Shown piece after piece: positions 1 to 8,177 of a stretch of DNA of 64,000 bases. Numbering within the stretch: the first letter of the stretch is position 1; the number at the start of each line of letters is the position of its first letter. Source of the stretch: Streptomyces mirabilis (GTDB lineage: Bacteria > Actinomycetota > Actinomycetes > Streptomycetales > Streptomycetaceae). Both the position numbers and the translations under genes were made by a program. Where the stretch lies: assembly GCF_018310535.1 (NCBI RefSeq), contig NZ_CP074102.1, positions 2,790,001-2,854,000 on the forward strand, read 5' to 3'. The notes beneath the pieces were generated by a model. The model was not told where the DNA came from and ran no database searches. It saw nothing but the letters and a program-made list of their open reading frames with translations.

Positions 1-1
1 T

Positions 2-283
2 CCGGCCGCGATCGGGCGGTGTGTCGTCGACGGGCGGTGGGCCGGTTTCGCGGCCGTCGAGGTCGACCCCGCCCAGCGCCGCCGGGGCCTCGCCACCGCC
101 GTCATGGCCGCGCTCGCCCGTCGTGCCCTGGACGAGGGCGCCTCGGCGGCCTGGCTCCAGGTGGAGGCGGACAACTCCGGGGCGCGGGCGCTGTACGCCG
201 GGATGGGCTTCGCGGCGCATCACACGTACCACCACTACCGTGCGCCTCAGGTGTCCGCCGACGACCGCCGTCGACCGGCGTGA
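2..283 (+). CDS. GNAT-family N-acetyltransferase, 3' part only
   Basis: The reading frame is open from the window edge to a TGA at 281-283; the start lies outside. The visible 93 residues are the C-terminal half of a GNAT domain. The acetyl-CoA pyrophosphate-binding loop VDPAQRRRGLATAVM fits the family pattern (Q/R-x-x-G-x-G/A), followed by a helix and the C-terminal motif NSGARALYAGMGFAAHHTYH. GNAT enzymes move an acetyl group from acetyl-CoA to an amine; the substrate cannot be told from this part. The next gene starts 17 bases downstream on the same strand, so they may be cotranscribed. The family call is firm; the specific function is unknown. Confidence 0.85.
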   Translation, partial: PAAIGRCVVDGRWAGFAAVEVDPAQRRRGLATAVMAALARRALDEGASAAWLQVEADNSGARALYAGMGFAAHHTYHHYRAPQVSADDRRRPA

Positions 284-300
284 AGGGGTACGAGACCGCC

Positions 301-1152
301 ATGCCTTCCCCCCATCCCCCGGAGCCGGAGCGGGCCGCCGAGGTGCGGCGCAGGTTCGCCGAGGAGGCGCGGTCCGAGCGGCCCGACCTGGCGGCGCTGT
401 GTCTGCTGATCGGGGCGGCGGCGGACGGCACGCTGGACGAGGCGGGGACCGACGCGGCGCAGATCGAACTCGACCGGCTCGCCGGACAGCTGCCGTTCCG
501 GCCCGGTGGGGCGCTGCCCTGGGCGACCGCGCTCGCCGAGCTGCTCGGCGGGCGCTGCGGGTTCCGGGGCTCGCCCGGAGACTATCAACGGCTGGAGTCG
601 TCGCTGCTGCACGCGGTGCTGCGGCGGCGGCGCGGGCTGCCCATCCTGCTCTCCGTGGTGTGGATGGAGGTGGCCAGGCGGGCCGGCGCGCCGGTGTACG
701 GGGTCGCCCTGCCCGGGCATTTCGTGGTGGGCTTCGGGCCTGCCGAGCAGCAGGTGCTCGCGGACCCCTTCGACGGGGGGCGGGTGCTGAGCGGCTCCGA
801 TGCCGAGCTGCTCGTGCAGGGCGCCACCGGCGCGCCTCTCGATCCCTCGATGCTCGTCCCCGCCCCTCCGCTCGACGTGGTCGTGCGGATCCTGAACAAC
901 GTCCGGGCGTGGGCGGCGGCGCGGCCGGAGCGGTCGGATGTCGGCCTGTGGGCCGTGGAGTTGTCGCTGCTGTTGCCTTCGCATCCCGCGCGGTTGCGGT
1001 ACGAGCGGGCGCAGTTGCTTGTGCAGCGTGGGGATTTTCTGGGTGGAGCTGCGGAGTTGGATGCCTACGCCGATGTGGTCGCCGCGGTGGATCCGCCTTC
1101 GGCGGAGAAGGTTCGGGGGCAGGCTCGGGCGGCTCGGGCGATGTTGAACTGA
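301..1152 (+). CDS. SirB1-family transglutaminase-like protein
   Basis: 283 residues. ATG 301 is preceded by GAAGGGG about 9 bases upstream. The central part matches the SirB1/transglutaminase-like family: LESSLLHAVLRRRRGLPILLSVVWMEVARRAGAPVYGVALPGHFVVGF, with the usual H of GHF and a downstream DPFDGGR. The classical transglutaminase cysteine is replaced in this family (here PILLS), so catalysis is doubtful. The C-terminal 70 residues (SLLLPSHPARLRYERAQLLVQRGDFLGGAAEL) look like a TPR-type helical repeat, also usual for the family. The role is unknown in most bacteria. It follows the GNAT gene closely and converges on the response regulator gene. Confidence 0.85.
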   Translation: MPSPHPPEPERAAEVRRRFAEEARSERPDLAALCLLIGAAADGTLDEAGTDAAQIELDRLAGQLPFRPGGALPWATALAELLGGRCGFRGSPGDYQRLESSLLHAVLRRRRGLPILLSVVWMEVARRAGAPVYGVALPGHFVVGFGPAEQQVLADPFDGGRVLSGSDAELLVQGATGAPLDPSMLVPAPPLDVVVRILNNVRAWAAARPERSDVGLWAVELSLLLPSHPARLRYERAQLLVQRGDFLGGAAELDAYADVVAAVDPPSAEKVRGQARAARAMLN

Positions 1153-1210
1153 GTTCGCCTTTGCGCCGTGGGGCTTGGGAGACACAGGGCGACTGCGGGT
1201 CCGATTCGGC

Positions 1211-1246
1211 TGGTCGCGCAGTTCCCCGCGCCCCTTTCAGGGGCGC
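1211..1246. repeat. Dispersed Streptomyces-type repeat with hairpin, likely bidirectional terminator
   Basis: Between two convergent genes lies TGGTCGCGCAGTTCCCCGCG, followed at 1228-1246 by a perfect 8-bp stem (GCGCCCCT, loop TTC, AGGGGCGC). A 16-base core, CAGTTCCCCGCGCCCC (1219-1234), recurs in inverse orientation at 37914-37929, also in a 3' intergenic position. I recognise this as a repeat common in Streptomyces intergenic regions. A terminator role is inferred from position and the hairpin. Confidence 0.6.
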
Positions 1247-1261
1247 CTGCCTCGACGGTGA

Positions 1262-1876
1262 TTACAACCAGCCCTTCTCTCGTGCTATCCGGACTGCCTC
1301 CGCCCTGTTGCGTGCCGTCAGCTTCTGGATCGCTGTCGAGAGGTAGTTGCGGACCGTGCCCTGGGAGAGGTGGAGGGCGGTGGCCAGTTCGGCGTTGGTG
1401 GAGCCGTCGGCCGCCGCGCGGAGGATCTCGCGCTCGCGGTCGGTCAGGGGGTTGGCACCCTCGGCGAGGGCGGCGGCCGCGAGGGTGGGGTCGATGACCC
1501 GTTCGCCGGCGAGCACCTTGCGGACCGCCGCGGCGAGTTGGGCGGCCGGGGCGTCCTTGACCAGGAAGGCGTCGGCGCCGGACTCCATGGCGCTGCGCAG
1601 ATAGCCGGGGCGGCCGAAGGTCGTGAGGATGAGCAGTTTGATGCCGGGGAGTTCCTTGTGGACCTCGGCCGCCGCCTCGATGCCCGTCTTGCCAGGCATC
1701 TCGATGTCGAGGAGCGCCACGTCCACGTCGTGGGCGCGGGCCGCGGCCAGCACCTCGTCGCCGCGCGCCACCTGGGCGACCACCTCGATGTCGGGCTCGA
1801 GGCCCAGCAACGCGGCCAGCGCCTCGCGGACCATCGACTGGTCCTCGGCGAGCAGGACCTTGATCGTGCGGCTCAT
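1262..1876 (-). CDS. NarL/FixJ-type response regulator
   Basis: 204 residues. N-terminal receiver domain (about 5-120) with acidic pocket E11/D12, phosphoacceptor D57 in VALLDIEMPG, and K near 105 in AFLVKDA. C-terminal LuxR-type helix-turn-helix (PLTDREREILRAAADGSTNAELATALHLSQGTVRNYLS). ATG 1876 overlaps the kinase stop by 4 bases (ATGA), so the two are translationally coupled. Members of this DesR/LiaR-like class usually control the ABC transporter encoded with them; an inverted repeat upstream of the operon (4769-4782) is a candidate target. Family certain, signal unknown. Confidence 0.95.
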   Translation of the reverse strand: MSRTIKVLLAEDQSMVREALAALLGLEPDIEVVAQVARGDEVLAAARAHDVDVALLDIEMPGKTGIEAAAEVHKELPGIKLLILTTFGRPGYLRSAMESGADAFLVKDAPAAQLAAAVRKVLAGERVIDPTLAAAALAEGANPLTDREREILRAAADGSTNAELATALHLSQGTVRNYLSTAIQKLTARNRAEAVRIAREKGWL

Positions 1877-3048
1877 GCACCGGATCCTACGGGGTGATCG
1901 GCGGCCTCGAAGGGGGCCTGTGCCGGTACCCGTGCGACCAGCCGGAAGCCGCGGCGCACCCGGCCCGTCTCCAGGGCTCCGCCCGCCTTCTCCAGCCGCT
2001 CGGTCAGCCCCGTCAGACCGTTGCCCGGCCCGTGGCCCGAGCCGCCCGAACCGTCGTCCTCCACGCTCAGTTCGAGCACCGGGCCGTCCAGTGTCTGGCG
2101 GCGGACGAGCTCCACGGTGCAGCGCCGGGCCCCGCTGTGCCGTACGACATTGGTGATCGCTTCCCGCAGCGCCCAGGCGAGCGCGGACTCGCTCTCCTCG
2201 GCGACATCGGTGAGGTCCGGCTCGGCGGGCAGGTCCGCGGTGACGCCCGCCGCCGTCAACGCGACCTGTGCGCCCGCGAGTTCGCCGGACAGCCGGGGCC
2301 GCCGGTAGCCGGTGACCGCCTCGCGCACGTCGACGAGGGCCTGCCGGCTGACCTGTTCGATGTCGGCGACCTGCTGGGCCGCCTTCTCGGGGTGGTCGGG
2401 GAGCATCCGGCCGGCCAGCTCGCTCTTGAGGGTGATCAGGGAGAGCGAGTGGCCCAGCAGGTCGTGCAGATCGCGGGCCAGGCGCAGGCGCTCCTCGTTC
2501 GCGGCCAGTTGGGCGACCGTCGCGCGGGCCTCGCGCAGCGCGATCGTGGTGCGGATCAGTTCGCGGACGCCGGTCATGGCGAACCCGCCGAGGAACGCCG
2601 GGATGAGCAGCCCCGCCAGATACGCCTTGCCGCCCGGGACGGCCAGGGCGATCGCCGTCAGCACGGCGGAGACGGCCGGGATGGCCCAGCGCGCCAGCCG
2701 CAGCGGGAGTACCGCGCCGGACGCGATCGAGACGTACACGAACAGGACGAGCCACTCCCGCCCCAGGGTGAAGGAGAGCAGGGCGGCCTCGGCCGCGAGG
2801 ACCACGAGCGAGACGAACACGAAGGGGGTCGTCTCGCCGCGGCCGGTACGGAAGACCAGCGCCCCGTACCACCCGACGAAGGCCACCAGGCCGAACCAGC
2901 CGAGCACGACGACACCGGTGCTGTGCCCGCCGTGCACCAGGTCGCTGACGGGGGCGCTCAGATAGACGAGCCAGATGCCGGTCCAGATGGCCTTGACCAT
3001 CTTCTGCCTGCGATTCTGCGGGGGTTGCCCGATGCCGACGCTGCTCAC
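1873..3048 (-). CDS. Sensor histidine kinase (HPK7/DesK-like)
   Basis: 391 residues from GTG 3048, chosen because it overlaps the permease stop by 4 bases (GTGA), the same junction as the other genes in this unit; an internal ATG at 3000 is the alternative. The N-terminal half has about five or six hydrophobic segments with very short loops, as in DesK-type sensors of the membrane or cell-envelope state. HisKA_3 motif RLARDLHDLLGHSLSLITLKSELAGRM near residue 185, phosphorylated H in DLHD. HATPase domain: REAITNVVRHSGA (N box), VEDDGSG (G1) and GNGLTGLTERLEKAGG (G2). It should phosphorylate the overlapping response regulator. Confidence 0.93.
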   Translation of the reverse strand: MSSVGIGQPPQNRRQKMVKAIWTGIWLVYLSAPVSDLVHGGHSTGVVVLGWFGLVAFVGWYGALVFRTGRGETTPFVFVSLVVLAAEAALLSFTLGREWLVLFVYVSIASGAVLPLRLARWAIPAVSAVLTAIALAVPGGKAYLAGLLIPAFLGGFAMTGVRELIRTTIALREARATVAQLAANEERLRLARDLHDLLGHSLSLITLKSELAGRMLPDHPEKAAQQVADIEQVSRQALVDVREAVTGYRRPRLSGELAGAQVALTAAGVTADLPAEPDLTDVAEESESALAWALREAITNVVRHSGARRCTVELVRRQTLDGPVLELSVEDDGSGGSGHGPGNGLTGLTERLEKAGGALETGRVRRGFRLVARVPAQAPFEAADHPVGSGA

Positions 3049-3785
3049 GCCTTCAGCGTGTCCTTCCGGTACAGCCATGCCGCGCCGCCCGCGAAGAGGA
3101 GGAAGGAGACGGCGAGGATGACGAGGTCCTTCGCGTGCGGGGCGTCGCCCAGTTCGATGGATCGCCCGAGGGCAGCGTACGCGTGCGTGGGCAGCCAGGA
3201 CGCGATCTTCTGGAGCCAGTCGGGGAAGGTGGTCGTGGGCATCCACAGGCCGCCGAGCACCGAGAGCCCGAAGTACAGGATCATCGTGATCGGGCGGACC
3301 GCGTCGCCGCTCGCGAGATAGCCGATGGCCACGCCGAGCGCGGCGAAGACGAGGCTGCCGGCCCAGATCGCGCCGGTGAGCGCGAGCCACTGCCAGGCGT
3401 CCAGCCGTACGTGCTTCACGGCGGCGGCGACCGCGAAGACGACCACGATCGACGGCAGGCTGATCACGGCGGCGCTGGCGGTCTTCGCCAGGACATAGCC
3501 GCGGCCCGGCAGGGTGGTGAGCCTGAGCTGCCGTACCCAGCCGCTCTCGCGCTCCTTCGCGATGCGTTCGCTGTTGCCCATCAGGACCGCGGTCAGGGCG
3601 CCGAAGGAGGCCATGGAGACCATGAAGAAGGTCGGCAGGGTGAGCCCGGTGCCGTCCACTTTGGTGGTGCTGTCGGCGCTGCCCGCGATGAGCAGGAACA
3701 GGGCCGAGGGGTAGACCACCGAGAAGAACAGGAACTTCTTGTTGCGCAGGGCGCGGGTGATCTCGAGCTTGATGAGGCTGTTCAC
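3045..3785 (-). CDS. ABC-2 type transporter permease
   Basis: 246 residues. GTG 3785 overlaps the ATPase stop by 4 bases. The N-terminus is cytoplasmic, followed by a membrane segment (FLFFSVVYPSALFLLIAGSA), a long loop, and five further hydrophobic segments, ending SFLLFAGGAAWLYRKDTLKA. This is the usual ABC2_membrane layout of DrrB/YvfS-type exporters. With the upstream ATPase it forms a two-gene exporter typically involved in resistance to membrane-active compounds or lipid export. The substrate cannot be read from sequence. Confidence 0.9.
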   Translation of the reverse strand: MNSLIKLEITRALRNKKFLFFSVVYPSALFLLIAGSADSTTKVDGTGLTLPTFFMVSMASFGALTAVLMGNSERIAKERESGWVRQLRLTTLPGRGYVLAKTASAAVISLPSIVVVFAVAAAVKHVRLDAWQWLALTGAIWAGSLVFAALGVAIGYLASGDAVRPITMILYFGLSVLGGLWMPTTTFPDWLQKIASWLPTHAYAALGRSIELGDAPHAKDLVILAVSFLLFAGGAAWLYRKDTLKA

Positions 3786-4708
3786 TGCGACTTCGCCTCC
3801 TCGGCGGCCGTGATGGCGACGAAGGCCTGCTCGAGTCCGAGCCCGGCGACTTCGAGATTGCGGGGGTAGAGGCCGAGCCCGTACAGCGCGTGTACGGTCG
3901 CGTCGGCGTCGGAGGACTGGATGCGGACGGTGTGCCCGGAGACGTCGATCGAGGTCAGGAAGGGCAGGGCGCGCAACGGGGCCCCGTCGATGGGGCCTTC
4001 CAGGTCGAAGGCGATACGGCGGGCGCCGGCCTTCGCCTTGATCTCGGCGGCGGTGCCGTCGGCCAGCAGGCGGCCCCGGTGCAGTACGAGGACGCGGTCC
4101 GCGATGGCGTCGGCCTCCTCCAGGTAGTGCGTGGCGAACAGGACGGTCCTGCCCTGGTCGGCCTGCTCGCGCATGGTGGCCCAGAAGGCCTGGCGGGCGG
4201 AGACGTCCATGCCGGTGGTGGGCTCGTCCAGGACGATGAGGTCGTTGGCGCCGGCGGTGGCGAGCGCGAAGCGGACGCGCTGTTCCTGGCCGCCGGAGAG
4301 CTTGTTGACCTTGCGGTCGGCTATCTGCGAGATGCCCGCGCGGGCCAGCACGTCACTGACCTTGTACGGCTTCGGGTGCAGATCGCAGGCCAGCTTCACC
4401 AGCTCGCCGACCGTGACCTCGTCCATCAGGCCGCCGCTCTGCAGCATGGCGCCCACCCGGCCGCCGACGATCGCCTCGCGGGGGCCGGCGCCGAACACCC
4501 GGACCGCGCCGGTGTCGGGGTGCTTGAGGCCGAGGAGCAGGTCCAGCGTGGTCGACTTGCCCGCGCCGTTGGGACCCAGGAGGGCGACGGTCTCGCCCGG
4601 GCGCAGGTCGAGTGTCAGCCCGTCGACGGCCCGTACGTTCCCGTAGCTCTTGCTCACCTGGTCGAACCCGACCACCGGGGTGGTGGCGGGTGCCGCTGTT
4701 GTCGTCAT
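3782..4708 (-). CDS. ABC transporter ATP-binding protein (DrrA-type exporter)
   Basis: 308 residues from ATG 4708; a second in-frame ATG at 4717 is possible. No clear ribosome-binding site precedes either, so the message may be leaderless. Walker A GPNGAGKST, Q-loop MLQSGGLMDEVTVGELV, signature LSGGQEQRVRFALA, Walker B DLIVLDEPTTGMD and H-loop ATHYLEEADAIADRV are all present. The C-terminal extension of about 90 residues is usual for DrrA-like exporters. First gene of a four-gene unit (ATPase, permease, kinase, regulator) in which every junction is a 4-base overlap. Confidence 0.93.
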   Translation of the reverse strand: MTTTAAPATTPVVGFDQVSKSYGNVRAVDGLTLDLRPGETVALLGPNGAGKSTTLDLLLGLKHPDTGAVRVFGAGPREAIVGGRVGAMLQSGGLMDEVTVGELVKLACDLHPKPYKVSDVLARAGISQIADRKVNKLSGGQEQRVRFALATAGANDLIVLDEPTTGMDVSARQAFWATMREQADQGRTVLFATHYLEEADAIADRVLVLHRGRLLADGTAAEIKAKAGARRIAFDLEGPIDGAPLRALPFLTSIDVSGHTVRIQSSDADATVHALYGLGLYPRNLEVAGLGLEQAFVAITAAEEAKSQ

Positions 4709-4768
4709 GGGAACCATCGTGGCCGCGGGGGCCCGGTGCCCGGCAGTGTCGGCGGTCCTGAGTGCCGG

Positions 4769-4782
4769 ATGACAGATGTCAT
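4769..4782. promoter_or_regulatory. Candidate operator: ATGACA-GA-TGTCAT inverted repeat
   Basis: Perfect 6-bp arms with a 2-bp centre, 52 to 65 bases upstream of the two possible starts of the ABC ATPase, between it and the divergent secreted-protein gene. The position fits a binding site for the NarL-type regulator encoded at the end of the operon (autoregulation). The sequence is seen; the role is inferred. Confidence 0.4.
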
Positions 4783-4948
4783 GTCCTGCCTGGTGCTGGT
4801 CGGCCCCTTCGGCACGGTGGCGGCCTCGGTGCGCGTGGAGCGCGTATGCACATGCCGGTAATCGGTGGCATGGACGCGCCAAGATGAGTATTTTGATCGC
4901 CGCTCGGCTTGACCCGCCAGGCACAACCACCACAAGGGGGAAACTGCG

Positions 4949-5278
4949 ATGCGCAAACTTCTTGCCGGCGCCGCCACCGCCGTGGTCGCCGTCGCCGGCC
5001 TCACCTTCGCCGCCCCGGCGCAGGCGGCGCCGTCGGACACGGTCTCGGTCCAGGACATCAACTGCCATGCCAAGGAGAGCGTACGGATCCGGCAGTCGAA
5101 GTCGACCGGCTCGACCGCCCTCGGGCTCTTCCCCAAGGGCGCGGGGGCGGACTGCGGCGGGGCCTCGGAGGGCGGCACCTACACCGCCTGCGGCCACACC
5201 GACGGATACTTCTGGATCGCGATCAACTACCAGGGCGTCAAGGGCTACATAGCCCTGTACTGCATCACGCGTCCGTGA
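4949..5278 (+). CDS. Small secreted SH3-like domain protein
   Basis: 109 residues, ATG preceded by AAGGGGGAAA. Signal peptide: MRKLL, hydrophobic core AGAATAVVAVAGLTFA, and AQA-AP cleavage site near residue 27. The mature protein (about 82 residues) looks like a bacterial SH3-type domain: NCHAKESVRIRQSKSTGSTALGLFPKG, then a C-terminal GYFWIAINYQGVKGYIALYC. Four cysteines (C44, C68, C81 and C105, approximate) could form two disulfides outside the cell. Monocistronic: divergent promoter upstream and a strong terminator straight after. The function is unknown; such domains bind peptidoglycan or other wall components. Confidence 0.85.
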   Translation: MRKLLAGAATAVVAVAGLTFAAPAQAAPSDTVSVQDINCHAKESVRIRQSKSTGSTALGLFPKGAGADCGGASEGGTYTACGHTDGYFWIAINYQGVKGYIALYCITRP

Positions 5279-5290
5279 CCTCGTGAAGCC

Positions 5291-5325
5291 CGTGGAGGCC
5301 CGTCCTCCCAGGACGGGCCTCCACG
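5291..5325 (+). terminator. Strong hairpin terminator
   Basis: Perfect 15-bp stem CGTGGAGGCCCGTCC / GGACGGGCCTCCACG with a 5-base loop (TCCCA), starting 12 bases after the stop of the secreted SH3-like protein. No U-run, as is usual in Streptomyces. Confidence 0.85.
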
Positions 5326-5342
5326 CGTTCGCCCCGCGACGA

Positions 5343-5375
5343 CGGAGCCCCTGCCCGGTGCGGGCAGGGGCTCCG
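5343..5375 (-). terminator. Strong hairpin terminator for the peptidoglycan-binding protein
   Basis: Perfect 15-bp stem CGGAGCCCCTGCCCG / CGGGCAGGGGCTCCG with a 3-base loop (GTG), 20 bases past the stop of the minus-strand gene. Together with the neighbour at 5291-5325 it gives two independent, back-to-back terminators between convergent genes. Confidence 0.85.
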
Positions 5376-5395
5376 TTCATCCGGACGACCAGAGG

Positions 5396-7594
5396 TCAGC
5401 TCGGTTTGATGTCGATGACTCCGATGCGCTGTGCCTTCGTCTTGCCCCGCAGAGCCTTGCCCAGTGCGGTGACGACGTCCTGCGGCGTGACAGCGCGCTT
5501 CCCGCTCGCGGTCTGGATCTGCACGCCGTCGAAGGTGGCGCCGTACGCCGCCTTGAGCGCCTTGAGGTCGTACGTCTCCACGAGCTTGCCGTTGACAGCC
5601 TTGAAGCCGAGGATCTTCGGCAGTGACAAGGAGCCGAACGGGATGCTGTGCACCGCATCGGTCTGAATGGTGACGCGGTCGGACATCGCGGGCTCGGCGA
5701 ACTCCTTCATCTCGCGGTCGACCTCGGCGTTCGAGACGGTCGGCTGACGGGTCGTGGTGGCGACCTTCACCGGGGTGGTGGTGCCGGTCTCGACCTGGGC
5801 GCGGTACGCGTCCTCGACGGCCTGGGTCGAGGCCGCCACGTCGATGCCCTTGCCCGCCTTGCCGTACACGGCGACGGCCTTGCCGGACTCGAACTTGATG
5901 GTGCCGTCGCTCACCGAACCGGAGCCGGCCGCGGTGCGCTCCAGGGCGGCCTGGAGCTTCTCCTCGTCGACGGGCATCGCCGGCTCGACGACGCGCTGCT
6001 GACCGAACAGCGAGCCGATCACGGAGACCGGGTTGTAGTCGCTGCCCGCGGCGGCGCGGACCGTGTCCTGGGCGTTGAACTGGAGCCCGGCCTGGTCCGG
6101 CTTGAGCGAGACCGTGGTGCCGTCCACCGACAGCTGGAGCGCCTTGTTCATACGGGCCCCGAAGGCGTCGTCGAGCTTCTTGACGGCCTCGTCGCGGGTG
6201 CCGCCGCCGATGTCGACGCCGAGCACCGTGGTGCCCTTGGGGACGTCCGAGCGGTTCATCAGCAGCCCCGCGCCGTAGACGGCACCGGCGATGAACACCA
6301 CGCCGACGCCCAGGAGCGTCAGCTTGCTGCGGCCCTTCTTCTTCGCCGGCTTCTTCGAGGAGGCGGCGGGCTTCGGGGCCGGCTCGGGCGCCTTCGGCGG
6401 GGTGTGCGGCAGCGGTCCGTCGGTGTGCGAGCCCGGCCCGAACGGGGAGTTCTGGGCGGCTGGCACAACAGGGATGCCGCTGGTCAGGGTGTGCCCGGAG
6501 ACGTTGTCCACGGGGCCGCCGTAGCCCTGGCCGCCCGGATCGGGCGCGGGCTTCTGCGGGGTGAGGATCGCGGTGTCGTCGCTGAGGCCGCCACCGGGGT
6601 ACCCCGTACCGAGGCCGGCCGCGCCGTGCCCGCCGGGGACGCCACGACCACCGGGGCCACCGGGTCCCGCGGCCAGGCTGCCCGGAGCCACGCCCGGGCC
6701 GACCGGCGGCACCAACGGGCCGTCACCGGTGACCGGACCGCCGGTCGGGCCCGCGGGACCGCCCCGGCCCTTCTCCGAGAAGTTCTCCGCGAAGTACGGG
6801 AGGTCGTCGCGGCGCGGTTCGCCACCCGGCCCTGCGGGGCCACCCGGGCCTCCTGGGCCGCCGGGCCCGCCCGGGCCGTCGCTTCCTATGGCCGGGAACG
6901 AAGCCGTGTTCCCCAGCGCCGCGGAGACGTCGAAGGAACCGGTGCCGCCGCCGTGACCGGGGGCCACGGGTCCGGCGCCGGTGGCACCGGGCAGCCCGGC
7001 ACCGTTCGTACCGCCGCTCCCGGGGCGGGGCGCGTTCGCCCCGCCGGGCCGGGCAGCGCCCGCGCCGCCCAGGGGACCGGCGCCCTGCGGCGCCCCGGGA
7101 CCCGTGGGTCCCGAACCGCCGGGCAGGCCCGCCCCGTTGGTGGACCCGCCGCCCGGGCCGCCGCCCGGCGCACCGGACTTGCGGGGTGCGAACCAGTCGC
7201 TGGTCTTCTCTCTGGCCGGAGCACCGCCCGCGGCGGCGGCTTCGGCCGAGGTCTCGGTGGCCGTGGACGCTGCCACGGGCGCACTCACGGCACGCTGCGC
7301 CTCCGCCGGGGCTCCCGCGGAACCGGCGGACTCGGCGGGCGACTCGGTGTCCCCGACCGGTGTGCGCACGACGACCGGCGGGATGGGCCGCGATCCGGGG
7401 ATGTTGATCCGGATCCGTGTCGTCAGCGTGGTCTCGGTCTTGCGCTCCTCCGGCGGGGTACCGCCGGCCGAACGGCCCGCGTCGGCACCGTTTTCGGAAA
7501 CCGTGGGGGTCCCATAGGGGGGCGTCCCCGACGGGTACGCGGCTCCACCGCGCCCGTTGGGCCCGGAGGACGAACTGTCAGTTTCACGACTCAA
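5396..7594 (-). CDS. Membrane-anchored PG_binding_4 (YoaR-like) protein with collagen-like tract
   Basis: 732 residues from TTG 7594, with GGGAGAAC about 8 bases upstream. Residues 1-400 are cytoplasmic, rich in Pro, Gly and Ala, with runs of GPGGPGGPGGPAGPGG. A Lys-rich stretch (SSKKPAKKKGRSK) precedes one membrane segment (LTLLGVGVVFIAGAVYGAGLLM, about 417-438). The outer part carries two copies of the putative peptidoglycan-binding domain seen in YoaR/VanW-like proteins (VLGVDIGGGTRDEAVKKLDDAFG; VSLKPDQAGL). There is no VanW domain or transpeptidase catalytic motif, so it probably binds the wall rather than modifying it. The long acidic/Gly-Pro cytoplasmic tail is unusual. Confidence 0.85.
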   Translation of the reverse strand: MSRETDSSSSGPNGRGGAAYPSGTPPYGTPTVSENGADAGRSAGGTPPEERKTETTLTTRIRINIPGSRPIPPVVVRTPVGDTESPAESAGSAGAPAEAQRAVSAPVAASTATETSAEAAAAGGAPAREKTSDWFAPRKSGAPGGGPGGGSTNGAGLPGGSGPTGPGAPQGAGPLGGAGAARPGGANAPRPGSGGTNGAGLPGATGAGPVAPGHGGGTGSFDVSAALGNTASFPAIGSDGPGGPGGPGGPGGPAGPGGEPRRDDLPYFAENFSEKGRGGPAGPTGGPVTGDGPLVPPVGPGVAPGSLAAGPGGPGGRGVPGGHGAAGLGTGYPGGGLSDDTAILTPQKPAPDPGGQGYGGPVDNVSGHTLTSGIPVVPAAQNSPFGPGSHTDGPLPHTPPKAPEPAPKPAASSKKPAKKKGRSKLTLLGVGVVFIAGAVYGAGLLMNRSDVPKGTTVLGVDIGGGTRDEAVKKLDDAFGARMNKALQLSVDGTTVSLKPDQAGLQFNAQDTVRAAAGSDYNPVSVIGSLFGQQRVVEPAMPVDEEKLQAALERTAAGSGSVSDGTIKFESGKAVAVYGKAGKGIDVAASTQAVEDAYRAQVETGTTTPVKVATTTRQPTVSNAEVDREMKEFAEPAMSDRVTIQTDAVHSIPFGSLSLPKILGFKAVNGKLVETYDLKALKAAYGATFDGVQIQTASGKRAVTPQDVVTALGKALRGKTKAQRIGVIDIKPS

Positions 7595-7754
7595 GGCAGG
7601 TTCTCCCGGTTGGCTCCGCCGCCCGTTTACTCGACCTCATCTCGGGCAGCTCGGCGGCGCGCACCACCATACTGGCCGTATTCGGCGCGCAAACCTCGCC
7701 CGCCCAGGAAATTCGCACGGGACCCGCACGTGTCCGGTACGGCGAAGTGGTACG

Positions 7755-8177
7755 TCACTTCCCAAGTCGGACGACGGAGTCGTGCGGTTGCCGCCCCAGA
7801 CCAAGCGTGGCGCACATCACAGCCACGGCCATCCCGCCGAGCAGGAAGAGGTAGGAACCGAATCCCGCGCCGAAGAAGAAGTCCCCTTCCGGGCGGACGG
7901 AGGTGAGCAGGACGACCGCGATCATCCAGCCCACGGCGGGCGCGACGGCGCCGGCCCGGGAGCCGGTCGCCCGCGATCCGCCCAGGAAGAGCCCGGCCGC
8001 GCCGGCCAGGGCGAGCAGCAACCCGCCCGGGAACCAGGCGGCTTGCACCAGCGTCCCGGCGGCCCCGACCACCGCGCCGAGCAGGAACAGGCCCAGGTGG
8101 GCCACGATCCGCCCGGCCGAAGGCCTTGGCAGCGGCTGGGCGAGCGCGCTCCCCCGCTGTCCCGACATGCTCATCAC
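7755..8177 (-). CDS. DUF6113 family membrane protein
   Basis: 140 residues. GTG 8177 overlaps the mshB stop by 4 bases (GTGA). Four hydrophobic segments separated by short loops ([74 protein letters not shown]) indicate an integral membrane protein. In my memory DUF6113 genes regularly follow mshB in Streptomyces, which the overlap supports. No enzymatic motif is visible. The function is unknown; the coupling suggests a link to mycothiol physiology. Confidence 0.85.
   Translation of the reverse strand: MMSMSGQRGSALAQPLPRPSAGRIVAHLGLFLLGAVVGAAGTLVQAAWFPGGLLLALAGAAGLFLGGSRATGSRAGAVAPAVGWMIAVVLLTSVRPEGDFFFGAGFGSYLFLLGGMAVAVMCATLGLGRQPHDSVVRLGK

Noticed and set aside
2997..3048. ATG 3000 as the histidine kinase start
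   Set aside because: GTG 3048 gives a 4-base GTGA overlap identical in form to the other junctions of the operon; ATG 3000 has only a weak ribosome-binding site.
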